Shown here piece after piece: positions 8,314-16,529 of a stretch of 64,000 nt of DNA; positions within the stretch are counted from its first letter, which is position 1, and each line of letters starts with the position of its first letter. Source of the DNA: Micromonospora coerulea (lineage in GTDB: Bacteria > Actinomycetota > Actinomycetes > Mycobacteriales > Micromonosporaceae); assembly GCF_016598485.1 (NCBI RefSeq), contig NZ_JAEMUW010000025.1, positions 16,714 to 80,713 of the forward strand, written 5' to 3'. Made by a program: the position numbers and the translations under genes. A model generated the notes under the pieces. That model had not been told where the DNA came from and made no database searches. It saw nothing but the letters and a program-made list of their open reading frames with translations.

Positions 8314-8760
8314 ATGGGTCCAGGCAGCCCGAGCCCCGTTCGTATCCTGGTGGTGGACGACGACCCGGGCGACGTCCTGATGATCGAGGAGGCCCTCGAG
8401 GACTCCGACGTCGACAAGGTCATCGACGTGGTCAACGACGGTCAGGAGGCGATGGAGTTCCTCCGGCGCGAGGGCCGGCACACCGATGCCCGCCGGCCGG
8501 ACATGATCCTGCTCGACCTGAACATGCCCCGGATGGACGGCCGGCAGGTGCTCGGCGAGGTGAAGCAGGACGAGGACCTGCGCACCATCCCGATCGTCGT
8601 GTTGACCACGTCGAACGCGGACACCGACATCGTCGGCAGCTACACCCTCCAGGCCAACGCCTACGTCACCAAACCGATCGACCTGGACGACTTCAACGAC
8701 GTGGTCCGGCGGATCGACGAGTTCTTCGGTCGCGTGGTCGTCCTGCCCAAGCACTCCTGA
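8314..8760 (+). CDS. Single-domain response regulator, Rcp1-like
   Basis: 148 residues, a stand-alone receiver domain without an output domain. The acidic pocket (VVDDDPGD), phosphoacceptor Asp68 (LLDLNMPRMDG), Thr in VLTTSNADTD and Lys in YVTKPID are all present. The loop insertion around residues 50-62 (REGRHTDARRPD) is typical of Rcp1-type receivers that pair with phytochrome-like or hybrid kinases. No cognate kinase is adjacent. Its place after a SpoIIE/cobalamin/STAS group suggests that it belongs to the same signalling neighbourhood. Confidence 0.85.
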   Translation: MGPGSPSPVRILVVDDDPGDVLMIEEALEDSDVDKVIDVVNDGQEAMEFLRREGRHTDARRPDMILLDLNMPRMDGRQVLGEVKQDEDLRTIPIVVLTTSNADTDIVGSYTLQANAYVTKPIDLDDFNDVVRRIDEFFGRVVVLPKHS

Positions 8761-8941
8761 CCCCGTTCGTCCGGCTCGTCGTCCGGCCGGCGGGCCGCGC
8801 CGCGGGATTGTCCACGCGCGGTCGCCGATCGTCGACCGCCCTCGGATGCTGAACATTTTTCTCGAACCGCCTCGGCCCTCGCCGGCAGCCCCGAGGATCG
8901 GCAGGTGGGGAAGAAACATCAGCTGCCTGGGGGGCGACAGT

Positions 8942-9493
8942 ATGAGGTTCTCCGTCGTTGAGACCGGTTACGACCAGCGGCAGGTGGACTCCTGCCTGGA
9001 CGAGTTGGGGATCCGGTTGACCCGACTCGCGGCGCGAGCGGAGAGCGCCGCCGGAGCCGGTCGGGAGTGGGACCAGATCCGGCAGGAGGCGACCCGCCTC
9101 TGCGACCTGCTCGACTCGCGGGGTGCGCCGGTGCAGCACGACGTGGCAGCCGTGCGGGCCGGTGCGACGCCGGTGGAGCGGGAGGCGGCCGCGCTGCTGG
9201 CCCGGGCTCGGGGCGAGCTCGACGCCGCCCGCGCCGAGGCCCGACTGGTGCGGGAGCGGGCGTACGCCGAGGCGATGCAGGCCCGCCGCGACGTCGAGGC
9301 CGCGCTGCTGGCCCGCCGCCGGCGGGAGACCCGGGTCGACCAGATCCTCACCGGCCTGACCGCGGACCCGGTTCCAGCGGACACGCCGACCGCCGCGGCG
9401 GCCGCGCCGGGCAGCGGGGTGCCGGCGACCCGGCTGGCGGCCGCCGCCCCCGAGGCGCCGGTCGAGTCCCCGCCGGAGCGCAGCGCCGCCTGA
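8942..9493 (+). CDS. DivIVA-like coiled-coil protein
   Basis: 183 residues. The N-terminus (MRFSVVETGYDQRQVDSCL) matches the short DivIVA/Wag31 membrane-targeting motif, and it is followed by a long Ala/Glu/Arg-rich coiled coil (about 80-140, with heptad-like EAAALLARARGELDAARAEA). The C-terminal 40 residues are Ala/Pro-rich and probably disordered. Proteins of this type sit at poles or septa and organise wall growth. The ATG at 8942 has a GGGGGGC ribosome site; the long open frame upstream has no conserved content. Convergent with the next gene, with only 7 bases between the stops. Confidence 0.75.
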   Translation: MRFSVVETGYDQRQVDSCLDELGIRLTRLAARAESAAGAGREWDQIRQEATRLCDLLDSRGAPVQHDVAAVRAGATPVEREAAALLARARGELDAARAEARLVRERAYAEAMQARRDVEAALLARRRRETRVDQILTGLTADPVPADTPTAAAAAPGSGVPATRLAAAAPEAPVESPPERSAA

Positions 9494-9500
9494 GCGCGGC

Positions 9501-10346
9501 TCAGACCAGCGCCGCGACCACGGTGGTGGCCCGGGCCTCGTGCTTGGCGTACGCGTCGGGGAAGGCGGAGATCTGCACGGCCTGGGCGGCCTCGGTGATG
9601 CTGAGGTCCCCCCAGCCGGGCACCTCGGCCAGCGCCGCGTAGAACGCCCGGGCCGCGTACGCCGGGCGCATCAGCTCGGCGACCGTGCCCCAGCCGCTGC
9701 TGGGCCGCTGCTGGAACAGGCCGACCGAGTCGTGGTCGGCGCCGCTGCCCTGGTGCGGGTAGTCGTAGGACTCGGGCAGCACGTCGCTGGCCAGGTTGTA
9801 GAGGTTGCTCTCCTGCATCGCGGTGGCGATCGCGACGACCAGGGCCCGGCGCGGCATGCCCATCTGCCGCCCGACGTCGACGATCACCTTGGCGTTGTCC
9901 ATCTGGCGCTGGTCGAGCCCGGCGACGGGCCGGGGGTGCTTCGGCCGGACCGGCTTGCGCACCGGCTTCTTCGTCTCGGTGGGCCTGGGGGTGGCGGCCG
10001 GTACCGGGGTCACAGGCACGGCGACCGGCGGCGCCGTCCGCTCGAACTCCCGGGAGGCGCGCTGCTCGGCCTCCGCGGCGGCCGCCGCGCGGTCGGCCAT
10101 CACCTCGCGTACGGGCTCGTGGCGCTGGCCGGTGTCCCGGGCGCCGACGAAGGCGACCAGGCCCAGACAGCAGCTCACGCCGGTGGCGACGGCGACCCGG
10201 GCCGGGGTGGAGCCGAAGGGTCGGCGGCGGGGCGCCTCCGGGGCCCGGTGGCGCCCGATCGTCCGTTCGGCTGATGCGACATCGGCGGTACGGCCGGCGG
10301 GCCGCGTCTCGGTCTGCTTCTGCTCGGGGGAGTCTTCGGGAGGCAC
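9501..10346 (-). CDS. Membrane-anchored lytic transglycosylase-like protein
   Basis: 281 residues: a charged cytoplasmic N-terminus, one membrane segment (about 51-68, VAVATGVSCCLGLVAFVGA), a Pro/Lys-rich linker and a C-terminal transglycosylase-like domain. The catalytic-type motif AIATAMQESNLYNLAS, followed by DSVGLFQQRPSSGWG, is shared by actinobacterial wall hydrolases often mislabelled as heavy-metal transporters; the Glu in MQES is the expected acid. It should cleave or bind peptidoglycan outside the membrane. It stands next to a DivIVA-like gene, which fits a role in wall growth. Confidence 0.75.
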   Translation of the reverse strand: MPPEDSPEQKQTETRPAGRTADVASAERTIGRHRAPEAPRRRPFGSTPARVAVATGVSCCLGLVAFVGARDTGQRHEPVREVMADRAAAAAEAEQRASREFERTAPPVAVPVTPVPAATPRPTETKKPVRKPVRPKHPRPVAGLDQRQMDNAKVIVDVGRQMGMPRRALVVAIATAMQESNLYNLASDVLPESYDYPHQGSGADHDSVGLFQQRPSSGWGTVAELMRPAYAARAFYAALAEVPGWGDLSITEAAQAVQISAFPDAYAKHEARATTVVAALV

Positions 10347-10679
10347 CCGCCGAGGCTAGGCAGCTTCCCGCCGCTTGCCACCGGGCCGGTTGGTGGCATG
10401 CGCCACAATTTGCCATGATCCGCCCGGGCATTACCCTCGGTGAACCATGAAGCCGGCGCTCCGGGCTTTCCAGCCTTGTCGGTTATAAGCGATAAGGAGG
10501 GGTCAATCGCTCGCAAGATCAGCTCCGGTGTGGACCGGGCGGCCCTCCTCCGTTCGGTGGAGTCGCCACCTCACCGACCTGGTGGCGGCCGGTCCGCCGG
10601 AGGGCCCGGTCCACCGCATCCCGGCCGGTCGGCGCCCGCTGTGGCCATCGACCCGCCCACGCCGCCGCCGCTCGATACG

Positions 10680-11636
10680 ATGCGGACGGTGACCGAGCCT
10701 GTGATCGACGAGCGGACGACCGGTGGACCTGGCGGCCACCGGGACCGGCGGGGGTGGCTCGTCAGCCTGTTCGCGGTCCTGCTCGCCGGGCTGCTCGCCG
10801 GCCACCGGGCGGTCCCCAACGTGCACGGACTGGGCAGTCTGGTTGACAGCGTCACCCCGCTGCTCGGCCTCGGCGTACCGCCGCTCGCGGTCGCCGCGCT
10901 GCTGCGCCGGTCCCGGCCCGCGCTCGCGGTGGTGCTGCTCCCGGCGGTCGTCTGGGCGGCGCTCTACGGCGGCGCCTGGCTGCCACCGGCCACCGGGGCG
11001 GGATCGGCCGCGATCCGCGTCGCCAGCCAGAACCTGCGCTCCGGCAACCCCGACCCGGTCGCCACCGTCGACGCGGTCGCCGCCGCTGGCGCGGACCTGA
11101 TCGGGCTCCAGGAGATCGACGACGACCGGGTCGACGCCGCGCTGCGCCAGCGGTACCCGCACCGGGCCGCGGTATCGACCGTCGCCCTGTGGAGCCGGTG
11201 GCCGATCCGGGACTCCGCCGACGTGGACACCGGCCTGGGCTGGACCCGCGCACTGCGCGCCGTGGTCGCGGCCCCGGGCGGCGACCTGGTGGTCTACGTG
11301 GTCCATCTCGGCTCGGCCCGGGCCGGGCACACCGCCACCCGGGACGAGACCCTCGCCGCGCTGGCCTCGACCGTCCGCGCCGACCCGGCCCCCCGGCTGG
11401 TGGTGCTCGGCGACCTGAACACCGCCACCACCGACCGGGTCTTCGCCCCCCTCACCCGCCTCCTGCGCGATGCGCAGGCCGACGCCGGGCAGGGCTTCGG
11501 CTTCACCTGGCCCGCGGAGCTGCCGGTGACCCGGCCCGACCACGTGCTCTACCGCGGGCTCACCCCGACCACGGCGGGCGTCCTGCACACCCCGGACAGC
11601 GACCACCGGGCGGTGACCGCCGGCTTCCGCTGGTGA
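10680..11636 (+). CDS. Membrane endonuclease/exonuclease/phosphatase-family protein
   Basis: About 318 residues. The N-terminal third holds three short membrane helices (about 27-100), then an EEP catalytic domain: VASQNLRSG, the metal-binding Glu in LIGLQEIDD, a YVVHLGS segment, LGDLNTATTD with the catalytic Asp and Asn, and the terminal SDHRAV histidine. This DNase I-like superfamily includes nucleases, sphingomyelinases and phosphoinositide phosphatases; a membrane-linked, outward-facing phosphodiesterase is likely. Start ATG 10680 is preferred; GTG 10689 is also possible. The open frame continues upstream to 10440, but that part has no conserved features. Confidence 0.75.
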   Translation: MRTVTEPVIDERTTGGPGGHRDRRGWLVSLFAVLLAGLLAGHRAVPNVHGLGSLVDSVTPLLGLGVPPLAVAALLRRSRPALAVVLLPAVVWAALYGGAWLPPATGAGSAAIRVASQNLRSGNPDPVATVDAVAAAGADLIGLQEIDDDRVDAALRQRYPHRAAVSTVALWSRWPIRDSADVDTGLGWTRALRAVVAAPGGDLVVYVVHLGSARAGHTATRDETLAALASTVRADPAPRLVVLGDLNTATTDRVFAPLTRLLRDAQADAGQGFGFTWPAELPVTRPDHVLYRGLTPTTAGVLHTPDSDHRAVTAGFRW

Positions 11637-11648
11637 GCACCGGACGGG

Positions 11649-12074
11649 TCAGTGCCGGCCGTTCTCGGCCGGGGTGACGGTCAGCCGGTGCCGGCTGTTG
11701 TCGCCGCTGGAGAACGGCCAGAGCCGATCCGCGTACGCGACCAGGTCGGCCAGCTGCTCCCGGCTCAGCCCGGCCGAGGAGATCTCGGCGTGCACGTCGG
11801 CCCGGTAGCGGCCGTCGTTGTCGCGCCCCAGCTTCGCCTCCGCGGTCACCTGGACCGTGTGCGCCTCGTCGGTGATCTTGCCGGCCGCCTCCACCGCCGC
11901 GTGATGCAGGCAGGACGCGAAGGCGGCGGCGAGCAGCTGCTCGGGCCTCAGTCCGGTGCAGTGCGCCGCCAGTGGCGACGCCAGGGCGGTGGAGAGCCCA
12001 CCGTCGTCGGTGCGTACGTGACCGCCCGCGGCGGTCGCGCTGGCCTCGTGCAGCCAGGAACTCGGATCCGGCAT
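11649..12074 (-). CDS. OsmC/Ohr-family peroxide-resistance protein lacking the second cysteine
   Basis: 141 residues of OsmC/Ohr fold. The region around the peroxidatic cysteine is clear (LRPEQLLAAAFASCLHHAA). The second, resolving cysteine normally found in a CPYS-type motif is replaced: the sequence reads DRLWPFSSGDNSRH. Canonical Ohr proteins need both cysteines to reduce organic hydroperoxides with lipoyl partners, so this one may use another thiol or another substrate. It has a good ribosome site (GGGAGGAACGCG) before ATG 12074 and a sigma-B-type promoter at 12104-12128, fitting stress induction. Confidence 0.85.
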   Translation of the reverse strand: MPDPSSWLHEASATAAGGHVRTDDGGLSTALASPLAAHCTGLRPEQLLAAAFASCLHHAAVEAAGKITDEAHTVQVTAEAKLGRDNDGRYRADVHAEISSAGLSREQLADLVAYADRLWPFSSGDNSRHRLTVTPAENGRH

Positions 12075-12103
12075 CGCGTTCCTCCCGTCACTCACCCGCC
12101 CGG

Positions 12104-12128
12104 CTACCCGGCCCCCGCCGGGTGAAAC
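12104..12128 (-). promoter_or_regulatory. Sigma-B-type promoter of the OsmC gene
   Basis: On the minus strand GTTT (12128-12125), a 15-base spacer and GGGTAG (12109-12104) match the actinobacterial sigma-B/F consensus (GTTT-N14-17-GGGTAT). The predicted transcription start would lie about 20-25 bases upstream of the ATG. Confidence 0.65.
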
Positions 12129-12154
12129 CGGGCCCGGGGCCCGGGGAGGAGGAG

Positions 12155-13102
12155 TCAGCTGGCCCACTCCGCGGGCTGGCGGTCGACGGCCACCGCCTCG
12201 GTGGCCTCGGCGGCCGCCCGGTCGGTCCACGGGGACACCAGCGTGGGCCGCTGCCGGGGCATCGCCGCCAGCATCGGCACGTAGACCCGGGCGTCCACCA
12301 CCTCGGCGAGCAGCAGCGCGGCCATCAGGCTGCTCGGGCGTCGGGCGGGGTCGTCGGCCAGGCAGTGCCGGCACAGCTCGGCCACCTCCGCGGGCAGCCC
12401 GTCGATTTCCGGCAGCGGTTCGGGCGCCTGCCGCCTCCGCGCCCCCAGCAGCTCGGTGGTGCTGCTGGCGGCGTACGGCAGGCGGCCGGTCAGGCAGTAG
12501 TAGAGCAGCACGCCGAGGGCGTACATGTCCGCGGCGGGAGTGGCCGGCTGCTGGTCCAGCTGCTCCGGGGCGAGGTACGCGGGAGTGCCCACCACGATGC
12601 CGGCCGGGGTGTGGTCGGTCGCGCCGGCGGATGTGGCGATGCCGAAGTCGAGCACCTTCACGCCGGACGGGGTGAGGATGACGTTGGCCGGTTTCACGTC
12701 GCGGTGCACGATGCCGTGCGCGTGTGCGGCGGCCAGCGCGGCGCTCACCTCGGCGCAGACCCGGACGGCGATCCGCCAGTCCAGCGGGCCCGCGCGCAGG
12801 TGCGCGGCGAGCGTCTCGCCCTCGGCCAGCTCCATTACGATGTAGGGCGCCTCGCGACCGGGCGCGAGCCTCGCGGTGCCGAAGTCGTGCACGCTGGCGA
12901 CGTTCGGGTGCACCAGCCGGGCCGCGGAGCGGGCCTCTTCCCGGATCCGCTCCACCGAGGTCGCCTCGTCGTCCAGGTGCGGCGAGATCAGCTTCACCGC
13001 GACCGTCCGGTCCAGCACGAGGTCGTGGGCGCGCCAGACCTCCGACATCCCGCCGATGCCGACGCGCTGTTCGAGCTGGTACCGCCCGCCCAGCGTCCTC
13101 AT
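12155..13102 (-). CDS. Serine/threonine protein kinase, PknB-type, soluble
   Basis: 315 residues. A complete Hanks-type kinase domain: Gly-loop VGIGGMSEVW, VAVKLI lysine, catalytic loop HRDVKPANV, DFG, and APEQLDQ (APE). After the kinase domain (about 270) there is only a short Ala/Glu-rich tail, with no membrane segment and no PASTA repeats, so it is cytosolic. The start at 13102 (MRTLGGRYQLEQRVG) has a GAGGAGTGGTCG ribosome site. A near-perfect sigma-B-type promoter lies at 13161-13186. Likely part of the stress regulon; substrates cannot be read from sequence. Confidence 0.9.
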   Translation of the reverse strand: MRTLGGRYQLEQRVGIGGMSEVWRAHDLVLDRTVAVKLISPHLDDEATSVERIREEARSAARLVHPNVASVHDFGTARLAPGREAPYIVMELAEGETLAAHLRAGPLDWRIAVRVCAEVSAALAAAHAHGIVHRDVKPANVILTPSGVKVLDFGIATSAGATDHTPAGIVVGTPAYLAPEQLDQQPATPAADMYALGVLLYYCLTGRLPYAASSTTELLGARRRQAPEPLPEIDGLPAEVAELCRHCLADDPARRPSSLMAALLLAEVVDARVYVPMLAAMPRQRPTLVSPWTDRAAAEATEAVAVDRQPAEWAS

Positions 13103-13160
13103 CGACCACTCCTCGTCCTCGTCCCGGGCCCGCCCGGCCCGACCCGGCGTTCCGGGAGCG

Positions 13161-13186
13161 GTACCCGGGGTCCGAGCTGGGCAAAC
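13161..13186 (-). promoter_or_regulatory. Sigma-B-type promoter of the Ser/Thr kinase gene
   Basis: On the minus strand GTTT (13186-13183), a 16-base spacer and GGGTAC (13166-13161) fit the sigma-B/F consensus very well. It lies about 60 bases before the kinase start. Confidence 0.7.
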
Positions 13187-13284
13187 CGCCACGCGGTTCG
13201 CCGCCGCCGGCCGCCGCGGCGGGGTAGCTTCCCCTCTAGGGGGTCGTGACCATCGGTCGCGGTCCGGAAACGGAGGGTGTCCGG

Positions 13285-13518
13285 GTGGCTCAGGTGCGCG
13301 TACGGTTCGTCGGCGGGCCCGCCCATGACCTGGTCCGGGAGTTGCCGGCCGGGCCCGACGGGGCGCCGCCGCAGCGGTGGATCATGCGCCATCCCGACCA
13401 CCCCGCGGTCCCGGTCGCCGGCGGCCCGGACCACCTGTACGAGCGGGAGCGCCGGGACGGGTACGGCACCTGGACGATGCGCTTCGTCCGCACCGACCCG
13501 CTCGGCGCCACCGAGTGA
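13285..13518 (+). CDS. Small hypothetical protein, 77 residues
   Basis: Not recognised. Begins VAQVRVRFVGGPAHDLVREL from a GTG at 13285 with a GGAGG ribosome site eight bases upstream, and ends with a WTMRFVRTDPLG segment. Predicted soluble, with short beta-type stretches and many Arg, Asp and Pro residues. It is divergent from the kinase gene and abuts a decayed gene on the opposite strand. Confidence 0.55.
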   Translation: MAQVRVRFVGGPAHDLVRELPAGPDGAPPQRWIMRHPDHPAVPVAGGPDHLYERERRDGYGTWTMRFVRTDPLGATE

Positions 13519-13530
13519 GTCGCCGCCGGG

Positions 13531-14047
13531 TCAGGCCGGGGCGGCCCGGGTGGTGTCCAGGATGACCGAGGCGACCAGCTCCGGGTCGTCGTGCATCGGC
13601 ACGTGGCCGCAGCCGGTGAGGTCGAGGTGGCAGGCCCCGGGCAGCCGGGCGCGGGCCACGGCGGCCTGCCGGTACGGCAGGATCCGGTCCCGGGTGCCCC
13701 ACGCGACGGTGACCGGCACGGTGGGCGCGCCGGCGAAGGCGTAGCCGCGGCCGGCCCGGGCCACCGCGCAGCCGCGCCGCGCCGACGGCCGGATCCACGG
13801 CGCCGCCGCTGGCCTCGGCCGCGCCGAGCGCCACCGCCACCAGGTCCCGCAGCAGCGGGCCGACCGGCACGGGGCGGCCGGCGGCGCGCTGCGCCCGGGC
13901 CAGCTCCGCCTCGGCGGTGCGCAGCGCGGCCAGCCGCCTCGCCACCGCGTGCCGGGCCGCCGGCAGCGCCGCCCGTTCGGTCACGGCCACCCGCACCGGC
14001 CGGTCCCGCCACCACCAGCGGACCTCGAACGTCCCGTTGCGGCTCAT
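13531..14047 (-). pseudogene. Fusion relic: ApbE-like N-terminus joined to alpha/beta-hydrolase C-terminus
   Basis: Two unrelated gene ends meet here in different frames. From ATG 14047 the frame reads MSRNGTFEVRWWW... through EAELARAQRAAGRPVPV and SGGAVDPAVGAA, which is the N-terminal half of an ApbE-type FAD:protein FMN transferase (the GAVDP motif is diagnostic). At about 13755-13790 homology stops, and a second frame reads GYAFAGAPTVPVTVAWGTRD then GCGHVPMHDDPELVA to the stop at 13531: the last about 77 residues of an alpha/beta hydrolase, with the catalytic Asp and His. Neither product can be functional. A deletion between two neighbouring genes explains it best. Confidence 0.7.
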
Positions 14048-14216
14048 GCCGGCAGCCTGCGGGCCGTGGCTGGCGGGCACGTGGGCCGGACCTGTGGCGG
14101 CGCTGTGCGTCCGCCCGCGGCGCGTCCGGCCTCTGCGAGGGCGTCCCCGGGCCTGCACAGCTGGTACACAGGATCGGGACAGGCCCGGCACAGTCGAGCC
14201 GCCCACGATGGGGGGC

Positions 14217-14963
14217 ATGGTCATGGAAGGGCAGGCCGCGCAGGGCCGGATCGAGCTGCGTCGACCCGATGGCGAGCCGGTGCGGGTGCTGGTGGTCGAC
14301 GACGAGTCGACGCTCACCGACCTGCTCTCGATGGCGCTGCGCTACGAGGGCTGGCAGGTGCGCAGCGCGGGCAGCGGGATGGCGGCGCTGAGCACCGCCC
14401 GGCAGTTCCAGCCGGACGCGGTGGTCCTCGACGTGATGCTGCCCGACCTGGACGGCTTCCAGGTGCTGCGCCGGCTGCGCGAGCAGACCCCGACCGTGCC
14501 GGTGCTCTTCCTCACCGCGCGGGACGCGGTGGAGGAGCGGATCGCCGGGCTCACCGTCGGCGGCGACGACTACGTCACCAAGCCGTTCAGCCTGGAGGAG
14601 GTGATCGCCCGGCTGCGCGCGCTGCTGCGCCGCTCCGGCTTCGCGGTCGCCACCCGGGAGGACGCCGTGCTCACCGTCGGCGACCTCAGTCTGGACGAGG
14701 ACAGCCACGAGGTGCGCCGGGGCGACGACCTGATCACCCTCACCGCGACCGAGTTCGAGCTGCTCCGCTACCTGATGCGCAACCCGCGCCGGGTGCTGAG
14801 CAAGGCGCAGATCCTCGACCGGGTCTGGAACTACGACTTCGGCGGCCAGGCCAACGTGGTCGAGCTCTACATCTCGTACCTGCGGAAGAAGATCGACGCC
14901 GGCCGGGAGCCGATGATCCACACGCTGCGCGGCGCGGGGTATGTCCTCAAGCCCGCGGAGTGA
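14217..14963 (+). CDS. OmpR/PhoP-family response regulator
   Basis: 248 residues: receiver domain (about 22-135) with VVDDES, phosphoacceptor Asp72 in VLDVMLPDLDG, FLTAR and YVTKPFS, then a winged-helix DNA-binding domain (about 150-248) ending VELYISYLRKKID and RGAGYVLKPAE. Start ATG 14217 follows a run of G that can serve as ribosome site; ATG 14223 and 14208 are in frame. It overlaps the histidine kinase gene by 23 bases, forming a coupled two-component operon. The stimulus is unknown. Confidence 0.92.
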   Translation: MVMEGQAAQGRIELRRPDGEPVRVLVVDDESTLTDLLSMALRYEGWQVRSAGSGMAALSTARQFQPDAVVLDVMLPDLDGFQVLRRLREQTPTVPVLFLTARDAVEERIAGLTVGGDDYVTKPFSLEEVIARLRALLRRSGFAVATREDAVLTVGDLSLDEDSHEVRRGDDLITLTATEFELLRYLMRNPRRVLSKAQILDRVWNYDFGGQANVVELYISYLRKKIDAGREPMIHTLRGAGYVLKPAE

Positions 14964-16446
14964 ACGGGGCGGCCGACTGCGGCGTCGGCTGGCCGGCTGG
15001 TCGCTGCGCCGACGGCTGGTGCTCTCCGTGTTGGCGCTGCTCGCCCTGGTCAGCATCGGCATCGGCGGTGTCACCACGGTTGCCCTGCGGCACTTCCTGA
15101 TCGCCCAGGTGGACAACCAGCTCACCATGGGCGACCGGCGCGCCGACAACCTGCCACCCTGGTTCCGGCAGCCCGGCGATCGGCGGCCGGGCACCGGCAC
15201 CCAGCCGGCCGCTCTGGAGCCGCCGCGCGGCTTCCCGCCCGGCTCGATCGCGATGTGGGTCGCCGACGGGGTCACGACGGCGACGGCCCGAGCCGAATCC
15301 GGGGGAGTCGACGCGGTTCCGGCCGCCGACATCACCTCACTTGCCGCGCTGCCGACCGACGGGCAGCCACGTACCGTTGACCTCGACGACCGCGGTGACT
15401 ATCGCGCGGTGGCCCATCGGACGGCCGACGGCGACGTACTCGGCGTCGCCATCCCCCTCTCCGGCGTCGAGGAGACGGTCATGTGGATGATCGTCGCCCA
15501 GGCCGGCGTGTTCGTCGCCGGGCTGCTCATCGCCGGCAGCCTGGGCGCGCTGATCGTGCGGGCCACGCTGCGTCCGTTGAACCGGGTGGCGGCCACCGCC
15601 GCCCGGGTCACCGAGCTGCCGCTGGACCGGGGGGAGGTGGCGCTGTCGGTCCGGGTGCCGGAGGCCGACACCGACCCACGCACCGAGGTCGGCCAGGTGG
15701 GCGGCGCGCTCAACCGGATGCTCGGCCACGTCGCCGCCGCGCTCGCCGCCCGGCAGGCCAGCGAGACGCGGGTACGCCAGTTCGTCGCCGACGCCAGCCA
15801 CGAGCTGCGTACCCCGCTCGCGGCCATCCGTGGCTACGCCGAGGTGGCCCGGCGCGGGCGGGACCGGGTGCCGCCGGACGTGGCGCACGCCCTGCGCCGG
15901 GTGGAGTCGGAGAGCACCCGGATGACCAGCCTCGTCGACGACCTGCTGCTGCTGGCCCGGCTGGACTCCGGCCGCCCCCTCGCGGTCGAGCCGGTCGACC
16001 TGACCGCGCTGGTCGTCGACGCGGTCAGCGACGCCCACGTGGCCGGACCCGAGCACCGCTGGCAGCTCGACCTGCCCGACGAGCCGATGACCGTGACCGG
16101 GGACGCGGCCCGGCTGCACCAGGTGGTGGCGAACCTGCTCGCCAACGCGCGGGTGCACACCCCGCCCGGTACGCGGGTGACCACCCGGCTCGCCCCCGTG
16201 GCCGGCGGGGTCGAGCTCAGCGTGGCCGACGACGGGCCGGGCATCCCGCCCGACCTGCAGGAAGAGGTCTTCGAGCGGTTCGCCCGCGGGGACAGCTCGC
16301 GGTCCCGGGCGCACGGCAGCACCGGCCTCGGCCTGGCCATCGTGGCCGCCGTCGTGGAGGCCCACCATGGCCGGGTCGACGTGGCCAGCCGCCCCGGTCG
16401 CACCGTGTTCACCGTGCGGCTGCCGGACTCCACAGCCGACGCATAG
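14941..16446 (+). CDS. Sensor histidine kinase (membrane, HAMP-HisKA-HATPase)
   Basis: 501 residues. Short Arg-rich cytoplasmic start, TM1 at about 26-47, an extracytoplasmic sensor loop of about 130 residues, TM2 at about 181-205 (MWMIVAQAGVFVAGLLIAG), then HAMP, a HisKA box with His287 (VADASHELRTPLAA) and a HATPase domain with N box (VVANLLANARVH), DDGPGIP and GLGLAIV motifs. ATG 14941 lies inside the response-regulator gene, giving translational coupling. It is the obvious partner of the regulator at 14217-14963. The sensor loop is Pro/Asp-rich and gives no ligand clue. Confidence 0.92.
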   Translation: MSSSPRSERGGRLRRRLAGWSLRRRLVLSVLALLALVSIGIGGVTTVALRHFLIAQVDNQLTMGDRRADNLPPWFRQPGDRRPGTGTQPAALEPPRGFPPGSIAMWVADGVTTATARAESGGVDAVPAADITSLAALPTDGQPRTVDLDDRGDYRAVAHRTADGDVLGVAIPLSGVEETVMWMIVAQAGVFVAGLLIAGSLGALIVRATLRPLNRVAATAARVTELPLDRGEVALSVRVPEADTDPRTEVGQVGGALNRMLGHVAAALAARQASETRVRQFVADASHELRTPLAAIRGYAEVARRGRDRVPPDVAHALRRVESESTRMTSLVDDLLLLARLDSGRPLAVEPVDLTALVVDAVSDAHVAGPEHRWQLDLPDEPMTVTGDAARLHQVVANLLANARVHTPPGTRVTTRLAPVAGGVELSVADDGPGIPPDLQEEVFERFARGDSSRSRAHGSTGLGLAIVAAVVEAHHGRVDVASRPGRTVFTVRLPDSTADA

Positions 16447-16529
16447 GTCGTTCATCGGAGCCGGCCAGCGGGCCGCCCGAGGCTTGCCGGCATGGACAGC
16501 GGGTGGGGCGGGCGTGCGACGCTGGGGAG

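Noticed and set aside
10347..10679. Possible c-di-AMP (ydaO) riboswitch upstream of the transglycosylase-like gene
   Set aside because: Such leaders often precede wall-hydrolase genes in actinobacteria, but I could not find the conserved ydaO core on either strand. The region has only a TTATAA-containing patch near 10485 and no assignable element.
13196..13227. GTTC...GGGTAG upstream of the 77-residue hypothetical gene
   Set aside because: The spacer is 22 bases, too long for the consensus.
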